Shown here: positions 33,914 to 46,069 of the stretch, in pieces
Position numbering within the stretch: the first letter of the stretch is position 1
How the letters are laid out: every line of letters starts with the position of its first letter
NCBI GenBank assembly: GCA_963921825.1
Contig: OY997596.1
Location: 12,591,001-12,655,000, forward strand
Reading direction: 5' to 3'
Length of the DNA: 64,000 nt
Origin: Erodium maritimum
Taxonomy: Eukaryota; Streptophyta; Magnoliopsida; Geraniales; Geraniaceae
Notes under the pieces: model-generated
The model's input: only the letters and a program-made list of their open reading frames with translations
Database searches by the model: none
What the model was told of the DNA's origin: nothing
Made by a program: the position numbers and the translations under genes

Positions 33914-34466
33914 GAGAAACCGGCGGTCAGATTTTTTCGAACGTTCGGGTGTATCGCTCACATCAAGGTGACACGCCCGAATTTAAAGAAGCTCGACGAT
34001 CGCAGCATTCAGACGATCCTCATAGGCTAAGAGCACGGGCGAAAAAAGGGCTATCGAGTCTATGATCCGGTGTCGAAAAATGTGTACATCACCCGGGATG
34101 CCATCTTTAACGAAACAACCAGCTGGGACTAGGGAGCTGATGTTGTAGTGCATGACTCGTTCTCAGTTAAGTACAACACAGTGGCGCTTACTCCAATACC
34201 AACACGAGTTCCATCCTAAAGGGAATAAGCCTCCAAGACCATATCAGAGAAAGCAGTACCACAAGAACAAGCCGAAATAGAGTATACTTCTCTAGTAACA
34301 CCACGTCCCGCTGGTACGACAGATCAGCCAAGTCAAGGAGGAGTGGGCTCAGCCTATGTGTCCCCCATCGACAAACGCCACTCCGGATGCAGAGTTAGTG
34401 GGCGAGGAGGCTCCTCGCCGCTATCACAAGCTTGCCGATATCAATTCAGCAGCAAGATAGAGCACT

Positions 34467-34831
34467 TTGTTCTTCACTGCGGAAGGGGAGCCAACAACAT
34501 TTGAGGAGTCAGAACCATATGAAGAATGGCGCAAGGCCATGGTAGAAGAACTTGCAGCAATTGATGATGATGGTACATGGTCATTAACTGATTTACCTAT
34601 AGGAAAAACAACGGTCGGTCTCAAATGGGTTTTCAAATTGAAGAAGAACAACTTGGGGGAAGTGATCAAGCACAAGGCACGCTTAGTAGCAAAAGGTTAT
34701 GTACATCGTGCTGGCATCGACTTTGATGAAGTGTTTGCACCAGTAGCTCGTCTCGATTCGGTGCGACTCATGCTAGCGGTCGCAGGACAAGCAGACTGGG
34801 AAGTTCATCATCTCCACGTCAAGTCAGCCTT
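34467..34831 (+). pseudogene. Copia reverse transcriptase, N-terminal part
   Basis: EWRKAMVEELAAIDDDGTW, VGLKWVFKLKKN, KARLVAKGY, GIDFDEVFAPVARLDSVR and the LHVKSAF block identify a copia reverse transcriptase. It is cut off by the gypsy LTR at 34832, before the YVDD catalytic motif. Confidence 0.92.
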
Positions 34832-35760
34832 TGTAAAGACCTGAAAAATTTAAGTTTTAAATCGTTGTGTGGAGCGTCAAATGTTGGAGAATGAATTGGA
34901 TTTTGGATCGACATCAAAAAAAAAAGAGAAGAAAAGAGAAAAAAAAAGAAGAGAGACGGTTTTGGACTAGGCCCGAACCAGGCCCAGCCAGCTGCCAAGC
35001 CCACTCGCCAGGCCCAAGTGTCGCGCCCTAACCCTAGCGAGCCCTTCATCTTCCTTATTCAGCGCACGCCACCCGAGAACCCTCTCTCTCTCTCTTTCTC
35101 TCTCGCGAACCAGACAACTCCGCCGTCGCCGTCCCTTTCCCCGACCTCCCTTCTTCTTCTCCGTCTCCTTCCTCCACCCACGTTTGCTCCTCACCGTCAA
35201 AAACCACCGCAAGCCTCGTTCTCTTCCTTCTCCCTCTTCGATTCAACGCGAACCCACGCCGCCGACCTCATCCGAACATCGCCACTTCGGAAACGCGAAA
35301 CCAGCACCAGTGAGTTCCTTTCCCGAACTTTCTCACCTCCGCCGTCCAACCTTTCCCTGAAATTCGCGCGTACGCTAGATTTTGTCGGCTGAGCTTGGGT
35401 GGAAAGGTTCGCCGGAGCTCGTGAGCTCCAGATCTGGCGCCTTCCAACGCCGGCGACGCTCCCTCGCCACCAGATCTGGACGGGAGGGCTCGGATCTCGC
35501 GTCAACAATCTCCCCTCGTCCTCCCGAGCAACCTGACGCCTCACCCGCCGTCGAGAACCCCTGGATCTGCTTCGGCCGCCGTCCTCTCGCCGTGCCGGAA
35601 CCCTACCACCGTCCTCCTTCGGTTCCAGCTCAGACAGAACCTCGACTCAGGCCTTGGGCCAGGACAAAGTGGGCCGGGAAGTGGATCTTGGGCCAGGATT
35701 GTCAGGACGGGCCTTGGGGCCTTACCAGAACCAGACAAGTACGGGCCTTGGGTCCAGGCT
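34832..35760 (+). repeat. Gypsy LTR A, 5' part only
   Basis: About 929 bp closely matching the first part of LTR B (38246 onward) up to about 35757, where similarity stops abruptly. Contains a CT microsatellite (about 35082-35104) and a GTGAGT donor-like site at 35310. Open frames here on both strands are Ser/Arg/Pro-rich by composition and not credible genes. Confidence 0.85.
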
Positions 35761-38245
35761 GAACCAGACGAGTACTTCCATTGGGAAGGTTAGGAGGAGC
35801 GACACCAGCAGGTCCCGGGCTGCGAAGGGACGGAGCGTCATAGATGAGGTACGAGGCCAGAGTTACGGCATGGGCCAGTTGCACCAGTTTTGGTAGCAGT
35901 CGAGGCAAACCGATGCAAGAGATTCGAGCGAGGGCCGAGCCCAGAGTTTGGATCGAGTTCTCACCCTGATGACTCGGGTGTAGCTCGAGATAGTGGATAC
36001 GATAACACCCGTGGAACGAGGTCGCAGAAAGACCGCAAGAGTCCGTAAGACTCGGCAGCGACCGAGCAGCGTTACGGTTCCGCACGAGACTCAAGAACCG
36101 AAGGAACGAAGAACCAAAGGGTTCTCCCGGCCACAGGCTCCGTCTGGCGGCTTGAAGTAGACGGGATGAGAAACATCAGTAGTTTACGTCGCGTTCGAAC
36201 GGAGGCCAGTGCTCTCACACTGCCGGCATCCGGAACATCGGATACGAGTGCCGAGCGACGGAGGGCCGCAACAGTATCAGTAAACCGACAGACCGGTCGG
36301 GGAAGGTGGCCGGGTGGCGATAAGATCAGAGTGGCGCAGCGGAAGCCTAGTGGGCCCAGAACCCACAGGCATCGCACTCTTCCGTTTTCTTCTGCCCTTG
36401 CTGAGAAGTTTGGACTTAAGAGTAAAGTCTCGAGACGACCCTTGTGTCTTAACACCCCGATTGCGGGCGAAGTGGATGACGAGGGCGAGCCACACGTTTG
36501 AGATTAGAGTGGTCGACCGTCCTTTGTGGTCTTCTTGTGCTGAACTATAACCGTATGATATGTTGAGACCGGTAGGATACCTATAGCGACGAAGGATTTC
36601 GGTATGGGATATTTAGACCGATGAGGTGTTCTTGGTGAGTCGTGACGATAAGCGTCTTTGGGTTGTCGTGTTCGCCATGGTGCAGTTTGTGCGGTGTAGG
36701 ATGTTGCGACTCATACCCCGAGTGACGGGAAGATACCCGACCGAGGTGTATTCCGGTCCAATATGTGTACTTTGAGTTTGCCCTGATGTGTGTGTCCCGG
36801 GGAGACCCCTGGACCGGTGATGTTTTCGGTACAGTTTGAACAAGCCGAGCTATGGGAAGTTGGCACTCTGTTCTGGGATACCTTAGGTACTAGTGATTGT
36901 TTTTTTTGACTTGGGATTGTTGATCTGTGTTGACTACAATGACTGCCTTGACACGCAAGGAGCGGAAATTGTGTGACTGATGAGTGTGAGCACTCCTTTT
37001 CCGAGCTGAAAGCTCGTTTGACCGCCCTTTTCTTAGTAACCTTTAAGGTGTTGAACTTGACGACTTTCGATGTCATCCTGGGTATGGACTGACTCTCAAG
37101 ACGCAAGGCGTCGATCAACTGTGAACGACGACCGATGGAGGTGAGATCGGGCAGTACGACCGTCACATGTGGACGGGCAGTAGGTGCGAAGTTTGAAGCA
37201 TTTCAGTTGTCAACAAGTAAAGGCCCAACGCCCGTGTTCCGCGGGAACTAGTAAGACCCCACAAGAGCACAATAGAAGTAAGAGCACCATCTGTCGGAGT
37301 CCGGAAATGGTTAGCCGAGTGAGACTACGACAATGCGTTCAGGCCAGTAACATTATGGCACCGTAACATTGTTTGGTAGGTCAGAGGAGCTGCCCAGGCG
37401 GGGCGCAGTTGGGAATTTAAAAGTTGACCTTGTGGTCCCGAGTTGTTCGAAAAGCGACTGAAGGGTCGCGTGGATAGTGAACGATTAAGAACCGCGCATA
37501 GTCGACACGAAAGCACAAGGAGGAGGCACGCGTAGGGTCTCCAAGACCGGTTGGCCCCTGAGGAAATAGTATTTGTAGTGCCTTCTGTTTTGTGGTACTT
37601 TGGGTGGAGCGACTTGTTAATTGATTCGATTGGCAACTTGTGAGCGAGCGTCAACGGTAAGCGCGAAATCCCAGTTGGGTAAGCTTCGTTGGTTGTTCAT
37701 GACTGTATGTCACCACTTGTGGAGTGTCGTCATAGTGAGGTATGACAAGTTGGGTGTTTTGAGGTGCGCACACCCTCCACGAGTTACGGATAAGATGTAC
37801 CGTCGCTCCGAACTGTGTGGCAAGTGTGAGATCCAATTCCAAGTTGTTTGAGATCGTGTGTTAAGTTCTTGTTTTACTGTGTGAGGTTAGCCGTGGTGTA
37901 ACCGTGTTTGGAGTCCGACGTGGATTGCACGAGTGACAGCCGTGATCCCACGTACGCGCGGTTCCCCGTGTGTTGTTCCGGTATGACGTCTACATCAAAG
38001 GAGTATGACGGTGTATGACACCTATACCGACGGACGGTTCCGGTATAGGATATCTCGACCAAGCCGCATGTATCTGGGCGACGTCTCTACCGACAAAAAA
38101 TTCCGGTATCGACTAACTGGTTCATGCGTTTCCGTGTGTTTGGGTGACAATGGACTGAGAGTCCAAATCGGACGTTCCTTGAGGTAGGATTAAGTAGAGT
38201 ACGTTCATTTTAAATTTCGGGGACGAAATTCCTTTAAGGGTAGAT
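35761..38245 (+). mobile_element. Gypsy internal remnant with protease fragment and LTR-like pieces
   Basis: Mostly non-coding by decay. 37063-37180 translates to TTFDVILGMD, stop, LSRRKASINCERRP, the C-terminal half of a plant gypsy aspartic protease. 36700-36780 resembles LTR sequence near 21990-22060 (CCGAGTGACGGGAAGA-type words), so the segment is a recombinant. 36325-36369 resembles initiator tRNA-Met (separate entry). The right end shows the GGGGACGAAATTC motif seen just before the 3' LTR of many plant gypsy elements. Confidence 0.65.
36325..36369 (+). other. Initiator tRNA-Met-like 5' half inside gypsy DNA
   Basis: Starts ATCAGAGTGGCGCAGCGGAA and ends GGGCCCAGAACCCACAGG. It follows the plant initiator tRNA-Met sequence, as I know it, from base 1 through the anticodon arm with about three changes, one of them in the anticodon (CAT to CAG). 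The A box is intact; the T arm and 3' acceptor strand are missing. It is not a functional tRNA gene. Confidence 0.7.
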
Positions 38246-39243
38246 TGTAAAGACTTGAAAAATTTAAGTTTTAAATCGTTGTGTGGAGCGTCGAATGTTG
38301 GAGAACAAATTGGATTTTGGATCGACTTCAAAAAAAAAAAGAGAAGAAAAGAGAAAAAAAAGAAGAGAGACGGTTTTGGACCAGGCCCGAACCAGGCCCA
38401 GCCAGCTGCCAAGCCCACTAGCCAGGCCCAAGTGTCGCGCCCTAACCCTAGCGAGACCCTTCGTCTCCCTCATTCAGCGCACGCCACTCGAGAACCCTCT
38501 CTCTCTCGCCTTCTCTCTCGCGAACCAGACAGCTCTGTCGTCGCCGTCCCTTTCCCCCGACCTCCCTTCTTCTTCTCCGTCTCCTTCCTCCACCCACATT
38601 TGCTCCTCACCGTCAGAAACCACCGCAAGCCTCGTTCTCTTCCTTCTCCTTCTTCGATTCGACGCGAACCCACGCCGCCGACCTCATCCGAACATCGCCG
38701 CTCCGGAAACGCGAAACCAGTACCGGTGAGTTCCTTTCCCGACCTTTCTCACCTCCTCCGTCCAACCTTTCCCTGACATTCGCGCGTGCGCGAGCTTTTG
38801 TCGGCCGAGCTTGGGTGGGAAGGTTCGCTGGAGCTCGTGAGCTCCAGATCTGGCGCCTTCCAACGCCGGCGAAGCTCCCTCGCCACCAGATCTGGACGGG
38901 AGGGCTCGGATCTCGCGTTAACAACCTCCCCTCGTCGTCCCGAGAAACTTGACGCCCCACCAGCCGTCGAGAACCCCTGGATCCTCTTCTGCCGCCGTCC
39001 TCTCGCCGCGCCGGAACCCTACCGCCGTCCTCCTTCGGTTCCAGCTCAGATATAACCTCGACTCAGGCCTTGGGCCAAGAAAAAGTGGGCCGGGAAGTGG
39101 ATCTGGGGCCAGGATTGTCAGGACGGGCTTTGGGGCCTTACCAGAACCAGACGAGTACGGGCCTTGGGCCTAGGCTGGACCTCGGGCCAGGCCCAGGTTC
39201 TTGGACCGGGTCTGGACTCGGGTCCGGACTTGGGTCAGGACTC

Positions 39244-39275
39244 GGGTCTGGGTCGGGTCTGGGGCCGGGTCTGGG
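39244..39275 (+). promoter_or_regulatory. G-quadruplex-forming motif in LTR B
   Basis: Six G-runs of three or four separated by 2-3 bases: GGGTCTGGGTCGGGTCTGGG, then GCCGGGTCTGGG. It fits the standard quadruplex pattern on the LTR sense strand. Similar GGGTC/GACCC-rich zones occur in the other LTR copies (about 20190, 41640, 50290 and 59390). Quadruplexes in plant LTRs are a described phenomenon. Confidence 0.75.
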
Positions 39276-39563
39276 TCGAGCTCGGGTCATGTCCGTGTCT
39301 GAGGATGGACCGGGTCGGATTCGGGTCCGGATCTCGGACTCGGGTCGGATCTGGATTAGCCCAGTTTAATTAAATTATTAATTAATTAAATTGGTTTAAA
39401 ACCAGATAATTACAAAGGACTAATCGAACTTCCAAAGGACTTATCGGACTTCTAAAGGACGTTTGGACAACGAACTATTGGACTTAATTTATAAATTAGA
39501 GGACCGTTACGGACTAGAGCGGGACTGACCACCGTCCCTTTTGTGTTAAAACCATGCCTTTAC

Positions 39564-42500
39564 TGTCACTTCCCAAATCCGGTTTTGGCCGACTCGAGAC
39601 GTGACTTGAAATAAACGAGATAAAAGTAGTCAAACTGTAATAAACTCCTTTAAAGCTGAAACGAGTCCCAATATATTTCTCAAATAATTCGATCCAAAAT
39701 TTCAAATATAGTGTCAAACTCGACAAGTAACAATAGGATAAATCCAATTCAACAACTTGGACCAACACGTCTCTAATACAACCCTCGAGACATCCAGAAG
39801 CTCCCGAGCTTCGAATTCCCCAATTTCAAGCACACATGTACACACAATAAGTAAACAAGTAGGGGTGAGCTTACGCTCAATAGGGAAAATCGTAAACAAC
39901 TTTAGTCTCCAATTTTAATAATAAAACTGCTTTAGTCTGGTGTCACATAAGTGCTTAAAACCCTTAGACCAGAAGATGTAAGAAACAAATAAAAGCAACA
40001 AGAACAATAACGCATTCTCAAGGATAACGATAACTTCCCGGAGAATAAATAAAGAGCAGTGCAATAAAAGAGAATACCATCATAATTGGGAACGAGTAAA
40101 TACTATTAATCTATGAAATGCTATGGAATCAGTGCAAATAAAATAGTATCGCTTTTTCCAAGAAAACCGTAACTCAAAAGATACCGTGAAAAATACTATA
40201 AACGAATCGTAACCACTAAAATGGGAGCAAATAATATCACACCAACCACTTGCTTTCTCAAGCCTCCGATCCACGGATAGATTCTGGTGTCACATCGGTT
40301 CCCATATTCCGATCCACCAGAGTACCCATATCATATCAGATTTTCCCTCGGTCCAGAGGTGGCACATACATCGGGGCTACCGGAAACCATCCCCGAGGGA
40401 CGCTCATCGTCGGGATTCCCGGAAATGCCCCCAAAGGACCATAGATCATAGGGAACCAAGGTAGTGCTCCCGTAGGACGCATACGCTTGGGTGGAACCAT
40501 AGTAACAATTTCTCACCGAGTAATCCATCCAACTGCCCCGTAGGGTCCACCTCCAATGCCCTCAGGCTCCGATAATCAATGCCCCGTAGGGTCCAATAAC
40601 CAATTCCCTTAGGCTCCAATAATCAATCCCCATCGTATCCAATAACCAATGCCCTCAGGCTCCAATAATCAACCGTTATCCCTTAGGATCTGCCAACACC
40701 AACGACTATAACACCACCAGATTACCCCCCACCCCCGGTGAAAGTACCATACCGAACAATAAATCATTTTAAGAATAAAAATAAGGGAAACACATAATAA
40801 TACATCCATCAACCAACACTTATCAAATCACACTTTCACCACAACACACCAAAGACATTCACTTAATCCTCAATATTATAAGTACACACGTTCATCAATA
40901 CACACCACACGAGATTCATACCCACAATTACATTTACCTTCATACTTACCTGTCACGAACCATCGGTCCATCGATCACCTGATCGTACCGTTTGGCACAA
41001 TCAGTCATACTCGATCACCCGTTCAATCATTCAACATTCAATCAATCAACCAATCATGTAAACATTCGATCAATCAATCAAGCCTACGATTTAGCTAGTT
41101 TCGTTAGACTCTTAACTTATCCAAATTAAGAAATCAAGCATGTGAACCTAACACAACAACTAATCCGAGGGCTCATCACGACCTCTCTACCAGTAAAACA
41201 ATTCCCAAGTATTGAAAGCGAGTTACACTAGTTATTCTCATCTTAAGCATGCATTCTATACACGTCCGATTATTAGTAATTGAAAGACGATTATTCTAGG
41301 TATTCGCATCCTATATGCAACTTCTAGGACCTTTCCGATTTTATTAACCTAATAGGCATACTAGTATTGAAATACTCGAGTAGTTAGACTTTCCCTACCT
41401 TGTGGTCTTCCTGTAATAAGTCTTCTCGCTGCTGACGACCGGGCCGACCCCGTCTTTTCGGACGAAGTCCCAGTTCTCGAGCGAAGTCCAGTCTGGATTT
41501 GACAAATAAAATGTCCAATCAATACTGATAATTGTCCGAAGCTCCACTGATTTAACCAATTTTGTCCTTTACTTTCTCACCTTAAATTAATTAAATTAGT
41601 TAATTAAATCTGATTTTAAAATATTTTTCTTTTAAACCGGGTTGACCCGGATCCGACCCGGACCCGACCCAGACCCGGTCCAAACCCGGGCCTAAGGCCC
41701 GTCTTCTCTCTTGCTCGGCCCAAGGCCTATCCTGCCTCGCCTGGCCCGTTGCTAACCAGGCCCAAGGCCCAACTCGGCTAGGGCTTCTGATTGTCTCGAG
41801 CATGGCGAGCCGAGGATGACGGCGGCGAGGTCGGGCGCGGACGTCGTCAGGAGGTGAAGGGAGGACGAGTGAGGGACGGCTGGGGCGAGCTCCGGCTCTC
41901 TCGTCCAGTCCTGACGGCTAAAAGAGGTCGCCGGCGAGATGGGTTCCAGATCTGAAACGTGGGAGTTCCGGCGATGCTCTTTTACCGTTCCCGACCTCGA
42001 ATGAGCTGAAAACTCGAGGTTTTCCGGCAACCAAGAGGTGGAGAAGGTGATTCTGGGGTGGGATCGAGCTCACCTTCGATGGTTTGGCTCGAAACAGACA
42101 CGGCGGGTCTGAATCACAAAGGGCGGCGACAGTTAGGGTTTCGAATCGAGGAGGAGAAGAGCGAGGGGAAAGTGGTTTATGGGTTGGGGTTCCGTCGAGA
42201 GTGAAGTAGAAGACGGAGAAGGAGAATACGCGACGGGGTGAGATCGGAGAAGAAGAGTCGCGGCGGCGCTCGTCTGGTTCGCGATCCAGCGAGAGGAAAC
42301 GCGCGAGGGAGAAGAAGCTCCCGCCTCGGTTCGCGTGCGCGAGAAATGTGATCTGAAGCGTCGCGTGCGAGGTTAACCTGCGCGTAGGGTTGGGACGCGC
42401 CTTCACGGGCTTGTCTTGCGTATGGGCCTGACCTCACTTCTGGTTGGGCCCATACTGGCCCAAAAATCCCAACTCAGCCCATTTTTTTTTTTGATTTTTC

Positions 42501-42586
42501 CCTCTCAACTTTCACTCGTTGCAAAACTCTACCCCAAAGTTTCAATTTTCCAAATATTTCCCTTTAGTAATAAGTGGGGTTTTACA
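39564..42586 (-). repeat. 3' LTR of the 11.7-kb gypsy element
   Basis: 3023 bp. Contains the conserved hairpin block (39866-39879), a degenerate tandem repeat of CAATGCCCTCAGGCTCC-like units (about 40553-40680), a GACCCGG-rich zone (about 41640-41690) and, on the minus strand, a GC-rich leader with a GTGAGC donor-like site near 42073. Frames in the leader are composition artefacts. Confidence 0.9.
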
Positions 42587-42629
42587 GTCTACCCCCCTTA
42601 AAAGAATTTCGTCCTCAAAATTTACCACT

Positions 42630-42890
42630 GAGATAACTCACTGTCGAACATGTGAGAAAACTGATCGCGAAATTCATCCTCGCGTTCCCAAGTTGATTCA
42701 ACTCTTTGGTGCTTCTCTTGCAATCGTACTAGTGGGATAGTCTAATCCCGTAGGACCTTCTTTCGTGCATCCAAGGTTCTAACTGGTTTCTCCTCATAAG
42801 AGACATCATCTGTTAAATCGATGACCGTCCACTCGACACGTGGGAAGGATCCGTAGTGTATTTCCGTGGCGGGGTTATGTGGAAGGCGTT
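42630..42890 (-). pseudogene. Gypsy integrase C-terminus/chromodomain-like remnant
   Basis: Read across two frames: HNAFHI, KYTTDPSHV, VIDLTDDVSYEEKPVRTLD, KVLR, TIPLV and ESTWEREDEFRDQF. This is the tail of plant Tekay-type chromovirus polyproteins (DPSHV, ILDR-K-VLR-KTIPLVKV-W, EATWE). Stops and a frameshift are present. Confidence 0.75.
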
Positions 42891-44876
42891 ATGCACGTTA
42901 CTGGACCGTTGTTATCGTGCAAGGCTATAAGCCACGGCTCCAACATGCCCAACATCTTAAAGATTCGATAAGACGCGGGGCCAGGTTGTCCCAAGACGCG
43001 GTTGAACCACGATAGTCCCTTCTTCAGACTCACCCTCAGGGAAGCGTGAACACTAACCGAATAGTTCAAGAAGTCGATGCCGTTATCAGTGTAAGTCTTC
43101 CGTCGAATTTGTGTACCCTTTACTCGTTCCAACGCAACCTTCACTTACTCGTGCTTCACTCGATCACGCTATTTTCTCGAACGCCATACTTGGCGGTGAA
43201 AAACAGTCCTTTTCAACAGTTCGCAAAACCAACGTGCAACGTCTCACAACAACTCAAATTGTCACCCTTAGCGGTGCAAAACCGCCTTACCCAAAACTTC
43301 ACGAAAACACGCGCAACGTTTCACCAACTCAAGAATACCGAGTAACAACACAAACCGAGAAACATCTAAACACTTAAGAAAACTTAGGTGAAGATCTCGA
43401 TATCCTACACCGGAATTTCCGTCGTCAAAGGTATCCTGCTGGAACTCTTCACAGTCCAACAAAGTCGAAACCACACATAAACGTAACTCAACCAATTTCT
43501 CCTTAGTGATCGCCACGGGATCAAACCCAACGGAACTCAAATACTAACAAGTGAAGACCGACTGCAGAAAAATTTCAAGGGAGTAATACGTACTCCATTC
43601 AATAAACAAAAGACCTCACTAACACCGAAGGATCTGGAACATTCGTTCGTTTCATCACATCTCGTGGAAAGGTAGGCGTACCTCAATCAAGTGAATAATA
43701 CAATGCACCGACCTCTAGTCGGAAGATCACGTACTACCAATAGAAGATCACGTTATACTAAGTACGACACACTTACCCAATCCTAACGACAAGTTACACC
43801 TGGTAAATCCTTTCAAGATTCTCAACCTGATAATGATTCAACCATTCATCAAGTATCACGATCCTAGAATAAGGAGAACTTAACAAATCTCAGCTACGAT
43901 CAATCACGAAAGTTAACCAACTTGCTATAATTCTCTTACCGTCGATACCAGTTCACTCTTCTGACAAAACCATCTTACAAGTCGCTTCGTCTAAGTCATT
44001 GTATCTGCGAGACCGCGGTTCTCAAACCCAGTGCACGGTTCCGTACAACCACGAACTCTACAAACATCTAGTCGGACGAACGACGCGCAACAACAAGAAC
44101 GGTAGAACCTTGTACTGGCACTTAGCCGAAAGTAGGCGTTCTTCAAGACACCAAAATAAGCGTACAATAATCACACTCGACAACGAGACACACTCCAAGA
44201 TTTATCAATAAAGGTTATCCCGATTGGCGGTAATCCTTATACCGTCGACACTTGTTCACGATCTGTCGATCAGAACAACTTATAGTCAAGTCCACCCAAG
44301 TCACCACGTAAGGAGTGATCACACGCATTGAGATCTCGAGAAACTGAACAGTTTAGAAACTAGCGCGGTTCCTTCAATTATTCCTTGAAAAACTCAAAAA
44401 CCAACAACGGTAAACTCTTAACCTTCCCTGTGCCCTGCATGGCACAAAATCCGGCCTGCCCCACAATGCTTCGTTCAGTGCCATCTGTTTCCGGATTTCA
44501 ACGTGAGGTGTTCTCACTTCTATGGTGTAAGTTAAAGGTTAAGCTAGTCCTCGCGGGGCGCTAGCGTTCGTTCCCCTCTTGCTGATGGAGAGCTGCCTTG
44601 GTATTCTGTTTGCGTTCACCGAATTCTTCTCCGCCGAAAAAGTTGTCTGATCAACTCTCAGTGTTATTTTCCTGTTCCGCGTGAACTGGCGGTAAACCGA
44701 TTAGTCCCTCTGGAAAGAACGTAAGGAACACACTCTCATCTAGTCTCTCACGCACGGTACACACTCGCGCAACTTTTCGCTTTTTAAACGGGATTTTGAA
44801 ACAAAATCGTTTCAACGGTTCAAATCTTATAACTTAAATCTTTTAGCAAGGGTAGAAGGAGCTGTCGATTACGAAT

Positions 44877-44920
44877 CCTGTGGGTATGGGCCCACAACGC
44901 TTCCGCTGCGCTACCCTGAT
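44877..44920 (-). other. Initiator tRNA-Met-like 5' half in the gypsy internal region
   Basis: On the minus strand it begins ATCAGGGTAGCGCAGCGGAA and ends CCCATACCCACAGG. It follows initiator tRNA-Met from base 1 to the end of the anticodon arm, with a few substitutions and one base missing after the CAT anticodon. It lies about 400 bp downstream of the gag zinc knuckle, in element sense. GATAAG precedes it here and in the copy at 36325. The T arm is not preserved. Confidence 0.72.
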
Positions 44921-45299
44921 CTTATCGTCGCTCGGTCATCTCTTGTGACCGTTCGGACCGTTGACTGGTCAAGGCCGCAGCCTTTCACTGCTCGGGCATT
45001 CGCTCCCGATAGCATTCGACGAACGCCTGATGTTTCACCAATCGGTTCTTAAAAATCGATTCTCACTATCGCAGAAGGAAAAGAACTTCTCGTACTATTA
45101 GGTCTGTTACTCATCTTTCAAACTCAAACTGGCGTTCTTTGGTACTACCGCACCTCTGGTTGGTGTGTTAAGATACGGGTGAGCTTACCAGTTTGAAACT
45201 CGTTCCAACATAAAGTAATCACGAAACGACACAACCAAGTGTAATACTTAAGTGTCAGCGACCAAGAAATCCAAAATGTAAATCGTAAACAGGCACTCT

Positions 45300-46069
45300 A
45301 AGTGATCTCAAGATCAGTATCAAGTCCCTCAGCTCGGGGCCCGACAATCGCGTATGCTCGGCCCTGCTGAATCAGAAGTCCTCCTCTCGTTGGTGGTGGA
45401 AGAATCTGCTGCTGTGATAGCACGTCCTCTTATCGGCTCTCGTAGGCCGACCTGCAGGACGTCTTGTGGATCCAACGCTCCATGGGCAGTCCCGGCCAGA
45501 TGTCCCAACTGTCTGCACGAAGGAAAAAACTGTGCCACCGGGGCAGGTCCAACCGACGCTGCTGCCCCAGCACGTCGCGTCCCACCGGACTGGGTCTGTG
45601 GTTGAAACAATCCTGAGGTCCTCTGCCTCTTAGTATTTCAACTCTTTGACGGCCTCAGGGAGCCACTCGTCTTCGGCCTGATCTCCCGCGCTCTAGCGGT
45701 CTCTCGAAAATGCTTCTCAACGGCTAGTGCCGTCATCTCCAACCCTGGTCTGCACATGCTGCCACCCATCGTATGCTTCTTCCTCAAAATGAAAGGTCGC
45801 GAAAGACACTCTCAAACGACTGTCAGATATCTCAAATGTATCTAGGTTGCGGTAAATCCGTTCCAGCCAACCTGCGACATTCACGGGGTCTGAACTCCCG
45901 GAGTCGACTGATGTGCCCAGCTTGCTAAAAGCTCTGAGTGCCTGGGACGTAAAGTTGTCAAAAGGTTTGGCCTCTGAATATAGGCTATGGTAGCCGTGGG
46001 CACGGTCTCTGGTGCCGGCGCTGCAGTCTCCTGCTGAGCGCTGATCGCTGCTAACACTGCGCGAACCAC
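45300..46069 (-). pseudogene. Gypsy gag remnant
   Basis: Reads FDNFTSQALRAFSKLGTS, DPVNVAGWLERIYRNLD, LRVSFATFHFEEEAYDGWQ: the retrotransposon gag pattern with VAGWLERI and F-L--EA--WW-like blocks. A zinc-knuckle relic (near 45490-45540, GHLAG / RDCPWS in alternate frames) follows. Several frameshifts; not functional. Confidence 0.75.

Noticed and set aside
34819..35762. Overlapping open frames of 60-130 codons on both strands in the LTR leader
   Set aside because: GC-rich, Ser/Arg/Pro-biased, mutually overlapping, without domains, and recurring in each LTR copy (also 38255-39373, 41918-42437, 59362-60190). Composition artefacts.
39070..39373. Gly-rich frame resembling a glycine-rich protein
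   Set aside because: It is the translation of the GGGTCTGG-type repeat of the LTR promoter zone.
44877..44920. Functional initiator tRNA-Met gene
   Set aside because: T arm, B box and 3' acceptor strand are missing and the anticodon arm is damaged. Kept only as a tRNA-derived segment.
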